Shown here: one piece after another, positions 54,064 to 62,980 of the stretch
Position numbering within the stretch: the stretch's first letter is position 1
How the letters are laid out: every line of letters begins with the position of its first letter
Assembly: GCF_009911265.1 (NCBI RefSeq)
Contig: NZ_QXXA01000005.1
Coordinates: 62,001 to 126,000 of the forward strand
DNA length: 64,000 bases
Direction of reading: 5' to 3'
DNA from: Senegalia massiliensis
GTDB lineage: Bacteria > Bacillota > Clostridia > Tissierellales > SIT17
Notes under the pieces: generated by a model
What the model was told of the DNA's origin: nothing
What the model saw: the letters and a program-made list of their open reading frames with translations, nothing else
Databases searched by the model: none
Program-made: the position numbers and the translations under genes

Positions 54064-54345
54064 CTACTCACTCTTTGGTAATACTACTTCAACTTCATTA
54101 TGTGGTCTTGGTATTACATGAACAGAAATTAATTGTCCAACTCTTTCAGCTGCTGCTGCTCCTGCATCAGTTGATGCTTTAACTGCTCCAACATCGCCTC
54201 TTACCATTACAGTTACTAATCCTCCACCTACTTGTTGCTTACCTATTAATGTAACATTTGCTGCTTTCACCATTGCATCTGCTGCTTCCACTGCTCCTAC
54301 TAACCCTTTTGTTTCTATCATTCCTAATGCATTTTGAATTGCCAT
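54064..54345 (-). CDS. Microcompartment hexameric shell protein, EutM-like (copy 2)
   Basis: 93 residues, one BMC domain: [40 protein letters not shown] and [18 protein letters not shown]. It differs from the copy at 59865-60149 at only a few positions, so one arose from the other by duplication. Forms the flat hexameric tiles of the shell. Confidence 0.93.
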   Translation of the reverse strand: MAIQNALGMIETKGLVGAVEAADAMVKAANVTLIGKQQVGGGLVTVMVRGDVGAVKASTDAGAAAAERVGQLISVHVIPRPHNEVEVVLPKSE

Positions 54346-54368
54346 TTACAATCACTCCTCTTAATTTT

Positions 54369-54665
54369 TTATTTATTTTTTGAAACTATTTTTAAAACTA
54401 TTTTTAAAACTTTATCAATTTTTTGTTTGTCTGTTACATCATGATCGTGCTTTAATATTTCTATTACTTTATTTTTAAGATTTTCTTCATCTAATAAATT
54501 ATTATCTTCTTTTGGTTGTTCTCCATATATTATTTTTAAATTATTATTTCTTATTTGGTCTTTAGCTCCAGCAGTAAGTATCATATTATCAGATACATAT
54601 ATATTTGAACTACCTTTAGATATAAATTCTTTATAATTGTTTTTAGTAAGTAATATCTTTTTCAC
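54369..54665 (-). CDS. Unknown eut-operon protein with a TAGAKDQI module
   Basis: 98 residues. The N-terminal half contains SDNMILTAGAKDQIRNNNLK, a motif also present at the N-terminus of EutT (NTIITPSAKEYLNEKNIKL) and at the C-terminus of the 56890 product (NTIVTPLAKDYIRINNITI). The C-terminal half is helical and lysine-rich. No enzyme motif. It may be a lumen or shell-binding adaptor. Confidence 0.7.
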   Translation of the reverse strand: MKKILLTKNNYKEFISKGSSNIYVSDNMILTAGAKDQIRNNNLKIIYGEQPKEDNNLLDEENLKNKVIEILKHDHDVTDKQKIDKVLKIVLKIVSKNK

Positions 54666-54682
54666 ATTATCACTCCTGTCTT

Positions 54683-55231
54683 TTATAAGAGCTTTTCAAA
54701 AACTTCTTTTCTAGGAGATGGTATAACTACTTTATTTATAAGCATTCCATTTTCTTTACCTATACTTGATCCTGCTTCTACTGCTTCATTGACTGCACTT
54801 ATATCACCACTTAAAGTTACAAAAGATTTTCCACCTATTGCAAAACCAAGTCTTATTTCAATTAAGTTTACAGAAGCAGCTTTTGCTGCTGCATCTGCTG
54901 CAACAATTGAAGTAGCTATACTGAAAAATTCCATTGCTCCTATAGCATTTAAATCTCCTATTTCTGTAGCACCATTTATAGCATTTATTAATTGTGGATG
55001 AACACTTGGTAATATTAATTCATCTACTATATATTCTCTTCCTATATTCTTGCCTACTTCTACTGCTGATTTTACTGATCCAACATCACCTGATATTAAA
55101 ACTATATATTTACCAGGACATATTGAATTCGATAATATCAAGTTTACTTCTGCAGCTTTTAACATAGCATCTGCTGTTTCAATACCTTTAGCTATACTAT
55201 TTAATTCTATAAGACCTATAGTTCTTATCAT
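54683..55231 (-). CDS. Tandem-BMC shell protein, PduT-like, with Fe-S cysteine
   Basis: 182 residues in two BMC domains (~3-88 and ~95-180). The sequence ILSNSICPGKYIVLISGDVG places Cys38 exactly where PduT holds a [4Fe-4S] cluster at the trimer pore. The likely role is electron passage across the shell, partnered with the PduS-like protein directly upstream, whose stop it overlaps (ATGA). Confidence 0.9.
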   Translation of the reverse strand: MIRTIGLIELNSIAKGIETADAMLKAAEVNLILSNSICPGKYIVLISGDVGSVKSAVEVGKNIGREYIVDELILPSVHPQLINAINGATEIGDLNAIGAMEFFSIATSIVAADAAAKAASVNLIEIRLGFAIGGKSFVTLSGDISAVNEAVEAGSSIGKENGMLINKVVIPSPRKEVFEKLL

Positions 55232-56574
55232 AAGATCACCTCATTATCTTCTATTTCAATGATAATTTTATCTGAAATATCTACTACCTTACCATCTATA
55301 GATGAATGAACATTTGCTCCCATATCATTTCTTTCTACTTTTCCTATTAACTGTCCTCTTGATACTTTATCTCCTATATTCACTATAGATGTAGCAGGTT
55401 TTCCTATGTGTTGACTTAATGGAATAGATACTTTTTTAACTTTAACTTCTTTTAATTCATCTATTTGTTGATCAGAATATTTCATAATATCTAATCTAGA
55501 CATTAACCTATTAGTAGGTATTTTTCTATACTCTATCATCTCTCTACTTTCTATATCTAAACTGCCCTTTTCTGGTCTTATGCCTTGCTTTCTCAGTTCA
55601 CCTTTAACAAAGATATTTACTAATCTAGGAGACAACCCCATAGGGCAAGAATATAATTCACATATTCCACATTCACAACATAATAAAGATTCTTTCATAA
55701 TTTCTGGATCTCGTTCTGCCATTCCTACATTTCTCATAACTCTATGTGGTCTTAATTTATGTCCTAAAAGATATCTGTGACATAAATCAGTACAATACCT
55801 ACACTGAATACACGCTGAACGTGTTTCATTTATTATTGTTTTTATAGGCTTTCTTTTTCTTTTAACTATATAGTGATCTTTTGGTAAAACTATTAATGAA
55901 CCATCTGTTTTTTTAATATATATACTACTTGATTCATCATCATCTATTATAGTACCCATCATAGGTCCACCTATTATTACTGCATAATCATCAAGGGTTG
56001 AACCTCCTGCTGCTTCTATACATTCTTTTATTGAAATACCTATTGGAACTTTTAACATTCTAGGATTATTAACTTCTCCTACTACAGTAATATATTTTTC
56101 AGTTACTGGCTTATCATTTATAGCATTATACACGTTTATTACAGTGCCTACATTTGATACTACAGTTCCAACATCTAAAGGAATACCAGCTTCAGGAATT
56201 GATCTTCCTGTAACTTCATATACTGTCATTTGTTCATCACCAGCTGGATAGAAGTTCTTCAGATAAAATAACTCAACTTTAGAATCTAGTTTTTTTATAG
56301 TTTCTTTTAAGATACTAATTTCCTTAGAATTTTTTTGTTTTATAGCTATTGTAAGATACTTTGCTCCTAAAAGCTCTCCTATATGTTCCATACCTTTTAT
56401 CATTTCTTCAGCTTTAATACTCATAAGATATTTATCTGTATTTAGTAGAGGTTCACATTCAGCTGCATTTATAATGAAATATTCAACATTAGCATTTAAC
56501 TTTATATGAGTAGGAAAACCAGCGCCCCCTGCTCCTACAACACCCGCTTCATATGTTTTTTGTAATAAATCCAT
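55228..56574 (-). CDS. PduS-like RnfC-domain iron-sulfur flavoprotein
   Basis: 448 residues: RnfC-type N-terminal domain (GVVGAGGAGFPTHIKLNANV, INAAECEPLLNTDKYL), SLBB-like region, two ferredoxin-type cysteine clusters (ACIQCRYCTDLCHR; LLCCECGICELYSCPMG) and a C-terminal barrel-sandwich domain. In the Pdu system PduS reduces cob(III)alamin to cob(II)alamin for the adenosyltransferase. Here it would serve EutT/EutBC. Between eutN and the PduT-like gene. Confidence 0.9.
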   Translation of the reverse strand: MDLLQKTYEAGVVGAGGAGFPTHIKLNANVEYFIINAAECEPLLNTDKYLMSIKAEEMIKGMEHIGELLGAKYLTIAIKQKNSKEISILKETIKKLDSKVELFYLKNFYPAGDEQMTVYEVTGRSIPEAGIPLDVGTVVSNVGTVINVYNAINDKPVTEKYITVVGEVNNPRMLKVPIGISIKECIEAAGGSTLDDYAVIIGGPMMGTIIDDDESSSIYIKKTDGSLIVLPKDHYIVKRKRKPIKTIINETRSACIQCRYCTDLCHRYLLGHKLRPHRVMRNVGMAERDPEIMKESLLCCECGICELYSCPMGLSPRLVNIFVKGELRKQGIRPEKGSLDIESREMIEYRKIPTNRLMSRLDIMKYSDQQIDELKEVKVKKVSIPLSQHIGKPATSIVNIGDKVSRGQLIGKVERNDMGANVHSSIDGKVVDISDKIIIEIEDNEVIL

Positions 56575-56595
56575 AATTTAAACACCTCTTTTTAG

Positions 56596-56868
56596 TTAGT
56601 TGTCATCTATATCTACTTCATCGATTATTCCAACTATTGTAGCATCTATAGGAGCATTATTCTTGTCCAACGCTTTCCTAGCTGAACTTCCCTTTACTAC
56701 TAATACATTGTCACCTATGCCAGCTCCAATTATGTCTGTTGCAACTATAGTAGGTATGTCTCTTTCAGTATATTCATCTAATGGTTTGACTACTAATAAC
56801 TTGAATCCATTTAAGGCTTCATCTTTTCTTGTAGCCCACACATTTCCAACTACTTTACCTATTATCAT
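56596..56868 (-). CDS. eutN: Microcompartment vertex protein EutN
   Basis: 90 residues of the EutN/CcmL family, pentamers that close shell vertices: IIGKVVGNVWATRKDEALNG, FKLLVVKPLDEY, ATDIIGAGIGDNVLVVKGSS and DATIVGIIDEVDID. Between the 56890 gene and the pduS-like gene. Confidence 0.93.
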   Translation of the reverse strand: MIIGKVVGNVWATRKDEALNGFKLLVVKPLDEYTERDIPTIVATDIIGAGIGDNVLVVKGSSARKALDKNNAPIDATIVGIIDEVDIDDN

Positions 56869-56889
56869 AAACTTGTCCTCCCTGTGATT

Positions 56890-57564
56890 CTATTTTTTTG
56901 AAATTGTAATATTGTTTATTCTTATATAATCTTTGGCTAAGGGAGTTACTATAGTATTTTTATTTATAAGAATATTTTTGTAACCTTTTCTATATATATC
57001 TTCTAATATAGCTTCTGTAATTATTTTATTATTAATTGTATAAAAGTCTTGTTTATCTAAGCTGATTTTTGACTCTTCTTCTTTTTTATCATAAAATATC
57101 TCAGTTATATTTTCTTTATCTACAAAGCTTATTCCAAAGGAAATAAGTTTTTCTTCATATGATTTAAGCATATTATAGAAGTTTTTATTAGAAGTATTTT
57201 TATATTTATGATATTCTACTCCATCAGTTAAAATAGAAATTGATTTTCCTTTTAGAATACCTTCTGTTACTATAGAAGAAACATTATCTGTGGATTTACC
57301 CATAGAAATATCAATCAATTGATCTTTTGTAAAATCAGATACTATAATATATTTATAACTATCAATTTCTAAATCTTCATCTATTTCATAGAGATAATCT
57401 ATTCTAAAATTATCATCTTTTATTCTAAAATCATTTTCTTCTTTATTAATTACTAATATTTTATCCTTCTGTACTGTATTAGAATTTATTTTTTTCATTA
57501 CTTCCTTCGTTAAATACTCTACTAATTTATCAATGTTAATTGTATTCAAATCCAAAATATCCAC
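56890..57564 (-). CDS. Unknown eut-operon protein with C-terminal TPLAKDYI module
   Basis: 224 residues. The N-terminal part is helical (DKLVEYLTKEVMKKI); the middle part is alpha/beta (YKYIIVSDFTKDQLIDISMG, SSIVTEGILKGKSISILTDG), flavoprotein-like in pattern. The C-terminus NTIVTPLAKDYIRINNITIS matches the module of EutT and the 54369 product. Position between eutJ and eutN. I know no biochemical role. Confidence 0.72.
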   Translation of the reverse strand: MDILDLNTINIDKLVEYLTKEVMKKINSNTVQKDKILVINKEENDFRIKDDNFRIDYLYEIDEDLEIDSYKYIIVSDFTKDQLIDISMGKSTDNVSSIVTEGILKGKSISILTDGVEYHKYKNTSNKNFYNMLKSYEEKLISFGISFVDKENITEIFYDKKEEESKISLDKQDFYTINNKIITEAILEDIYRKGYKNILINKNTIVTPLAKDYIRINNITISKK

Positions 57565-57569
57565 GTCCT

Positions 57570-58394
57570 TTATATTTTACAATTCATTGCGATACCTAAA
57601 GGGGTTACTAAAAATGGATTCTTAGGTTTTATAGTTTTTACTTTTGTTTCCTTTTCGATAATTGTTTCTATACCTTGTAAACAACTTGTACCTCCTACAA
57701 GATATAATTCTTTTACATCATATTTTTGAATATGATTATGAACTATACTTGCCATTTTTTGAATTACTGGTATTACTACTGGAAATACTTCACTTTGTTT
57801 ATCTTTAGCTTTCTTAAAATTCTCTGCATCCTCAAACTTCATCTTATAACTACCAGCAACTACTAATGTTAAATGTGTTCCTCCAGTAGCTTCATCTGCT
57901 ACATATACTACATTTTTATCTTCTATTATAGATAGTCCAGTGGTTCCACCACCTATATCTACTATGGCCCCATCAGTTATATGAAGTACTTCGTTTGCAG
58001 CTGTAGGTTCATCCAATATATTTACAACTTCTAATCCAGCACCTTCAACAACATATCTATGAGTCTTGCTATCTTTCTCACCTGTTCCTGGCGGTACTGC
58101 TATTGCAGCTTTAGTCAACTCAGTTCCTATTTTTTCTTCTATATTTTTCTTAAGCTTTCTAACTATATTCATAGCCCCTATATAATCAACTACTAAACCG
58201 TCTCTTATAACTTGAGCAAATTCCATTTCACATGCTACTGGATTTTTATCTTTATCTAATACAACTATTACAATATATGCTGTACCTAAATCCACGCCTA
58301 CAAGTAATTCTTCATCTTTATTTACTTTCTTAGGATTATCAATAGTTTTTTCCAGTTGAGAGATTAAATCATCTGAATTTTTAAAGTCTATCAT
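57570..58394 (-). CDS. eutJ: EutJ, actin/Hsp70-fold chaperonin-like protein
   Basis: 274 residues with ASKHA motifs: VGVDLGTAYIVIVVLDKDKN (phosphate 1), AAIAVPPGTGEKDSKTHRYV, ILDEPTAANEV, GAIVDIGGGTTGLSIIEDKN (phosphate 2) and LYLVGGTSCLQGIETIIEKE (adenosine). EutJ is thought to help assembly or activity in the microcompartment. Stop and start overlap with the upstream pduL-type gene. Confidence 0.92.
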   Translation of the reverse strand: MIDFKNSDDLISQLEKTIDNPKKVNKDEELLVGVDLGTAYIVIVVLDKDKNPVACEMEFAQVIRDGLVVDYIGAMNIVRKLKKNIEEKIGTELTKAAIAVPPGTGEKDSKTHRYVVEGAGLEVVNILDEPTAANEVLHITDGAIVDIGGGTTGLSIIEDKNVVYVADEATGGTHLTLVVAGSYKMKFEDAENFKKAKDKQSEVFPVVIPVIQKMASIVHNHIQKYDVKELYLVGGTSCLQGIETIIEKETKVKTIKPKNPFLVTPLGIAMNCKI

Positions 58395-59044
58395 TAGATA
58401 TTCTCCTTTTTATCCAGTATTTGTCCCTTTGTTCCTTTTTTTAGATTGCAGGCATTAGCTTCGTCAAAATCTATATGCATATTTAAGCTATATTTTTCAC
58501 TTACTCTAATTAAAACATCTTCAAATATAACTGGTCTATCACTTAATATTTTTACATTTACAATATCTTTATCTACTAATCCAAATTTATCTGCTGCTTC
58601 TGGTGGCATATGAATATGTCTTCTTGCTATTATTACAGCTTCTTCTGCTTTTATAATATTTTTTCCTGCTGAAATAAATAGATCTGCACTACCCTCTGTA
58701 TCTCCTGAATCTCTAACAGGTGCATTAACACCTAAAGCTATACCATCAGTCTTAGATATTTCAATTTGAGTACTGTTTCTTTCAGGTCCTAATACGGCTA
58801 CATTTTTAATTACTCCTTTAGGCCCCATTATATTAATTCTTTCTTCGCATAAAAATTGGCCAGGTTGAGATAATTCTCTTTTAGGAGTAAGTTTATAACC
58901 TTTTCCAAATAATTTTTCTACATCTTCTTTACATAAATGAGCATGTTTTGCAGATGCTTCTACAGGTATTATCTTGTCTGTATCATCTGAATTCAACTCT
59001 TCTATAATTTTACTTATCATTTCTTTTACTCTTGATTCATCCAA
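58394..59044 (-). CDS. eutD: Phosphate acetyltransferase, PduL/EutD type
   Basis: 216 residues. Two PduL domains: PVEASAKHAHLCKEDVEKLF with the first zinc histidines, and AVIIARRHIHMPPEAADKFG with the second set. Converts acetyl-CoA plus phosphate to acetyl phosphate, recycling CoA inside the compartment. The N-terminal helix (SRVKEMISKIIEELNSDD) is a likely encapsulation peptide. Confidence 0.93.
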   Translation of the reverse strand: MDESRVKEMISKIIEELNSDDTDKIIPVEASAKHAHLCKEDVEKLFGKGYKLTPKRELSQPGQFLCEERINIMGPKGVIKNVAVLGPERNSTQIEISKTDGIALGVNAPVRDSGDTEGSADLFISAGKNIIKAEEAVIIARRHIHMPPEAADKFGLVDKDIVNVKILSDRPVIFEDVLIRVSEKYSLNMHIDFDEANACNLKKGTKGQILDKKENI

Positions 59045-59060
59045 GAAATCACCTCCTATA

Positions 59061-59792
59061 TTACTTATAATATCCAGCTAAATATCTGCACATCATTACA
59101 TATACTGCACTACTTAATCTATTAAGTGATTTAATGATGTCATCTCTATTTAACGAGATAGAAACTATTTCAACTTCACGAATATTACTTCTTATTGAAT
59201 TAAGTCCTATTACTAATTCTCCCATTTTATAATCTGGTAGAATGTGATCCACGCCTAAATTATTTTTTGGATTATGTGACATTTCTCTTATATCTGTTTC
59301 TTCTATTCCAAAAAAATTGAAGTCTTCTATTTTTTGATTTATAACTTCTGATTTCAATATATTTCTAACAAATTCAAGTATCTCTTGTAAATCATCTATT
59401 AATTTAGTTTTTTTATCTTTATGTGCTAACACTTGAATTTCAAGTATTTTAGATTGCAAACTATCAAGTTTTCCTCTAAATATAATGCTAGGATGATTTT
59501 TAAAAACCAATTCATTACCATATAATTGAGTCATATTTTCTGGCTTTTCTTCTAAATATCCTCCTGTATATTGACATATATATTTAGGAGTAAATTTTTC
59601 TTCTTTTGTCTCTTTTTCTTCTTCATTAGTTGTTTCTAAATGTTCCTTGTCTTCAAATACTAATTTGATATTTTTTTCATTTAAGTATTCTTTAGCCGAA
59701 GGAGTAATTATGGTATTGGATTTGACAATTAAATTCTCCATTTGTTCCTTTTTATGTTTAGCTCTGAGTTGAGCTTCAGTCAAAACTTTCAT
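59061..59792 (-). CDS. eutT: Ethanolamine cobalamin adenosyltransferase EutT
   Basis: 243 residues. N-terminal LTEAQLRAKHKKEQMENLIV then SNTIITPSAKEYLNEKNIKL, and the adenosyltransferase domain with MTQLYGNELVFKNHPSIIFR, GKLDSLQSKILEIQVLAHKD and ILPDYKMGELVIGLNSIRSN, as in EutT. Regenerates adenosylcobalamin for EutBC. The cysteine/histidine Fe or Zn motif of Salmonella EutT is not obvious. Confidence 0.9.
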   Translation of the reverse strand: MKVLTEAQLRAKHKKEQMENLIVKSNTIITPSAKEYLNEKNIKLVFEDKEHLETTNEEEKETKEEKFTPKYICQYTGGYLEEKPENMTQLYGNELVFKNHPSIIFRGKLDSLQSKILEIQVLAHKDKKTKLIDDLQEILEFVRNILKSEVINQKIEDFNFFGIEETDIREMSHNPKNNLGVDHILPDYKMGELVIGLNSIRSNIREVEIVSISLNRDDIIKSLNRLSSAVYVMMCRYLAGYYK

Positions 59793-59821
59793 CTATTATC
59801 ACATCCTTTTTAAGGGATAAG

Positions 59822-59848
59822 TCTGACCCTTTAAACTAAAGGGTCAGA
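59822..59848 (-). other. Intercistronic hairpin after eutM
   Basis: TCTGACCCTTT pairs perfectly with AAAGGGTCAGA around a five-base loop. No T-run follows, so this is more likely an mRNA-stabilising or processing hairpin that raises eutM levels, or an attenuator, than a full terminator. Confidence 0.65.
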
Positions 59849-59864
59849 TATCACCTTAGACTAA

Positions 59865-60149
59865 TTAACCTTCAAGTTTTGGTAATATAGTTTCTACTTC
59901 ATTGTGAGGTCTTGGTATCACATGTACAGATACTAATTCTCCAACTCTTTCTGCTGCTGCTGCTCCAGCATCTGTTGCAGCTTTAACTGCTCCAACATCA
60001 CCTCTAACCATTACAGTTACTAATCCTCCACCTACATGCTCTTTTCCAATAAGTGTAACATTTGCTGCCTTTACCATTGCATCTGCAGCTTCTACAGATC
60101 CTACCAATCCTTTAGTTTCTATCATTCCTAATGCGTTTGCATTTGCCAT
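59865..60149 (-). CDS. eutM: Microcompartment hexameric shell protein EutM (copy 1)
   Basis: 94 residues, single BMC domain ([58 protein letters not shown]). Major shell tile, between eutE and eutT as in other clostridial eut operons. Excellent ribosome site (AAGGAGGATA). Followed by a hairpin that may protect its mRNA. Confidence 0.95.
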   Translation of the reverse strand: MANANALGMIETKGLVGSVEAADAMVKAANVTLIGKEHVGGGLVTVMVRGDVGAVKAATDAGAAAAERVGELVSVHVIPRPHNEVETILPKLEG

Positions 60150-60175
60150 TTTAATATCCTCCTTTAAATTTTATA

Positions 60176-61648
60176 TTATTTAATATTTTGTAGTTGTTCC
60201 ATTACTAATCTTGTTATTGCTTCAACATCTAAATCAGCATTTGAATCATTTTCTTTGCATTTATTAGTTTCATATTCATCCGCTAAATCTTCTACTTCTT
60301 TTACTCCATATGCTAATCTCTTTATATCTATTAGATTTAAAGGACTTACATTATCTGATGTAGCACTACCACCTACAGCACCACAACCTAAAGTAAGTGC
60401 TGGAGATAAATTAGTAGTTGCACCTAAAGCTCCTTGTGCTGATGGAGTATTAACTAAAATTCTAGATGCAGGTTTCTTAAGTGCAAATGCCTTTATTATC
60501 TCTTCATCTTTTGAATGAATTGATAATGTATGACCAAGTCCTCCATAATTTAATAACTCAATACATTTATCACATGCACTATTCCAATCTTCTTCAGAAT
60601 AGAATCCAAGTATTGTAGATAGTTTTTCTCTTGAAAATGGATATTTAATTCCTACATTAGTTTCTTCAGCTATTAATACTCTTGTATTATTTGGAACTTT
60701 AATTTCTGCCATTCTAGCTACTTCTTTAGCAGATTTACCAGCAATTTTTCCATTAAACTTGCCTGACTTATCTTGAATTACATCTCCTACTTTCTTTTTC
60801 TCAACACTATTTAAAAAGTATGCACCTTGTTGTACAAGAGATTTTTTAACTTGATTCTTAATGCAGTTTTCTGTTACAATTGCTTGCTCTGAAGCACATA
60901 TTGTACCATTATCAAATGTTTTACTATCTAATATTCTCTTTACTGCTAAATCTATGTCAGCAGTTCTTTCAATAAATGCAGGTACATTTCCAGGACCTAC
61001 TCCTAAAGCTGGTGTTCCTGAACTATATGCTGCCTTTACCATAGCTGAACCACCTGTAGCTAGTATTAGGCTTACATCATCATTTTTCATTAAAGCACTA
61101 GTTCCCTCCATATGAGGTATTGTTGTGCAATTTATAGTACCTTCTGGAGCACCTAATTCTTCTGCTTTCTTTTGAAGTATATCTACTGTTTCTTTTATAC
61201 TATTTAGTGCTGAAGGATGAGGACTAAATACTATTGTGTTTCCAGATTTAACAGATATAAGTGATTTATAAATAGCTGTAGATGTAGGGTTTGTTGATGG
61301 AATTAAACCTGCAACAACTCCAACTGGTGTAGCTATTTCTACTATTTTTCTGTGTTTATCTTCATTTATTATACCTATAGTCTTCATATCTTTTATATAG
61401 TCATATACTGCTTTACTAGCAACTTTATTCTTTACTATTTTATCTTCATATACTCCAAATCCTGTTTCTTCTGCTGCCATTTTTGCTAGTCTATCAGCTT
61501 GTTTATATGCCTCTTCAGCCATTCCTTTAACTATTTTATCTATTTCTTCTTGACTTTTAAGCTTCAATTTCTGTTGAGCATTTTTAGCTTTTTCTACTAA
61601 ATCCCTTACTTCTTGAATTGAGCTTAAGTCTTTATCTTTTATATGCAC
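60176..61648 (-). CDS. eutE: Acetaldehyde dehydrogenase (CoA-acylating) EutE
   Basis: 490 residues. Converts acetaldehyde plus CoA plus NAD+ to acetyl-CoA. VGVVAGLIPSTNPTSTAIYK, ILATGGSAMVKAAYSSGTPA, GVGPGNVPAFIE and FDNGTICASEQAIV (catalytic Cys) are conserved. The C-terminal extension ends LDVEAITRLVMEQLQNIK, an amphipathic encapsulation helix; here it is at the C-terminus rather than the N-terminus seen in enterobacteria. Confidence 0.95.
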   Translation of the reverse strand: MHIKDKDLSSIQEVRDLVEKAKNAQQKLKLKSQEEIDKIVKGMAEEAYKQADRLAKMAAEETGFGVYEDKIVKNKVASKAVYDYIKDMKTIGIINEDKHRKIVEIATPVGVVAGLIPSTNPTSTAIYKSLISVKSGNTIVFSPHPSALNSIKETVDILQKKAEELGAPEGTINCTTIPHMEGTSALMKNDDVSLILATGGSAMVKAAYSSGTPALGVGPGNVPAFIERTADIDLAVKRILDSKTFDNGTICASEQAIVTENCIKNQVKKSLVQQGAYFLNSVEKKKVGDVIQDKSGKFNGKIAGKSAKEVARMAEIKVPNNTRVLIAEETNVGIKYPFSREKLSTILGFYSEEDWNSACDKCIELLNYGGLGHTLSIHSKDEEIIKAFALKKPASRILVNTPSAQGALGATTNLSPALTLGCGAVGGSATSDNVSPLNLIDIKRLAYGVKEVEDLADEYETNKCKENDSNADLDVEAITRLVMEQLQNIK

Positions 61649-62302
61649 TTACTTCACCCTTTCGTAAAACTTTAGTATTGCATCTATTAGCTCGTTTTTC
61701 TTAGAATATTTAATTTTATTTCTTTCTATTGGAAAAAAATCACTATATTTATCATCCAATTCTCGAGCTATAGTTCTTAACTTAACTGTTTTTTTATTTT
61801 TAAGATTTTCTTTAGTATGAATTTTTATATCAAATGAACTGCTATCTTCATTTGATTTTTCTTCTTTATTTGACTCTTTTTGTGATTCTTGATTTTGCTC
61901 TTTCTTTTCTTCTGGCTCTATTTTGTCTTGTAGTTTTGAATCTTCTTTTTCTTCTTTTTCTTCTTTTTCTTCTTTTACTTTCTCTTTAATATCTTCTTCA
62001 TTGCTGTTCTCATTTTCCCCTACAGGCAATATTTTTTCAATACCTTCGCCAGGTCTAGGTATTACATGAGAAGATATTAAACTACCTACTTTTTTAACCG
62101 CTGCTTCTGCTGCATCTATAGATGCTTTTACTGCTCCTACATCACCTGTTATATGAATAGTTACAAGTCCTCCTCTTACAAATTCACACCCTAACAACTT
62201 CACATTAGCTGATTTTACACATACATCTGCAGCTTCAATTGCTCCTATATATCCATATGTTTCTATCATTCCTAGAGCTTCATTTTTCATCATCATCACC
62301 AC
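61649..62302 (-). CDS. EutK-like shell protein: BMC domain plus charged linker and basic C-terminal domain
   Basis: 217 residues. BMC domain ~5-92 ([40 protein letters not shown]); low-complexity Glu/Lys linker ~98-155 built from EEK repeats; basic C-terminal domain (TVKLRTIARELDDKYSDFFP, YSKKNELIDAILKFYERVK). E. coli EutK also has a C-terminal nucleic-acid-binding-type domain, but this linker is far longer. The preceding ATG cluster (MVMMMKNE) leaves the exact start open. Confidence 0.85.
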   Translation of the reverse strand: MVMMMKNEALGMIETYGYIGAIEAADVCVKSANVKLLGCEFVRGGLVTIHITGDVGAVKASIDAAEAAVKKVGSLISSHVIPRPGEGIEKILPVGENENSNEEDIKEKVKEEKEEKEEKEDSKLQDKIEPEEKKEQNQESQKESNKEEKSNEDSSSFDIKIHTKENLKNKKTVKLRTIARELDDKYSDFFPIERNKIKYSKKNELIDAILKFYERVK

Positions 62303-62310
62303 AGCTCATA

Positions 62311-62964
62311 CTAATATTTAACTGGATTATCAGCTACACTATTTACTGCAGCTGCAAATGCATCACATGCTGCCTTACATGCTGATTGACTACCAGTCAA
62401 TAGTCCTCCACCAAAGTTAGTTTCAGATGGTGGTCCATAAAATTCTACCATCTTAACATCTGCAGCTTTTAGAGCAGCATCCATTGCATACATAGACTCT
62501 ATTGGTGGTGCTATAAGGTAAGCTACAGCTTCCCCTTCTCTAATTCCACACATATCAGATATAAATGATCCTGTTCTTGAAATACAATGAGCATAATATA
62601 CTATAGAATCATCATCATTTGCACTATAGAAGCACGCATCATTTTTAATAAAATCAACTGCTGCATCTAAACCACTTCTTACTTCTGCTGGTGTAGGTCC
62701 TGATAGAATGCCTATAAACTCACCTGCAAGTTTTGTGTTTGCATTGTCTGCTCCACCATAGAAAGATTTAGCATATGCTACTGCAACTTCTGCTTTCTTT
62801 GTAGCATCATCTAATGCAGTGTAACCTACATCATCAACATTTGTTGTTATTAATCCTATACTCTTATGTCCTGGTTTTAGTTCTAATGCTTTCGCTAAGT
62901 CATCATCCACATTTGGAATCAATTTAACACTTAATACCTCTGCACAAATTGGATCATTTTTCAT
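62311..62964 (-). CDS. eutL: Microcompartment trimeric shell protein EutL
   Basis: 217 residues, two circularly permuted BMC domains. ICAEVLSVKLIPNVDDDLAK, SIGLITTNVDDVGYTALDDA, GADNANTKLAGEFIGILSGP and GIREGEAVAYLIAPPIESMY are typical of EutL, the gated-pore trimer for ethanolamine or cofactors. Directly follows eutC. Confidence 0.95.
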   Translation of the reverse strand: MKNDPICAEVLSVKLIPNVDDDLAKALELKPGHKSIGLITTNVDDVGYTALDDATKKAEVAVAYAKSFYGGADNANTKLAGEFIGILSGPTPAEVRSGLDAAVDFIKNDACFYSANDDDSIVYYAHCISRTGSFISDMCGIREGEAVAYLIAPPIESMYAMDAALKAADVKMVEFYGPPSETNFGGGLLTGSQSACKAACDAFAAAVNSVADNPVKY

Positions 62965-62980
62965 GAATAATCCCTCCTAT

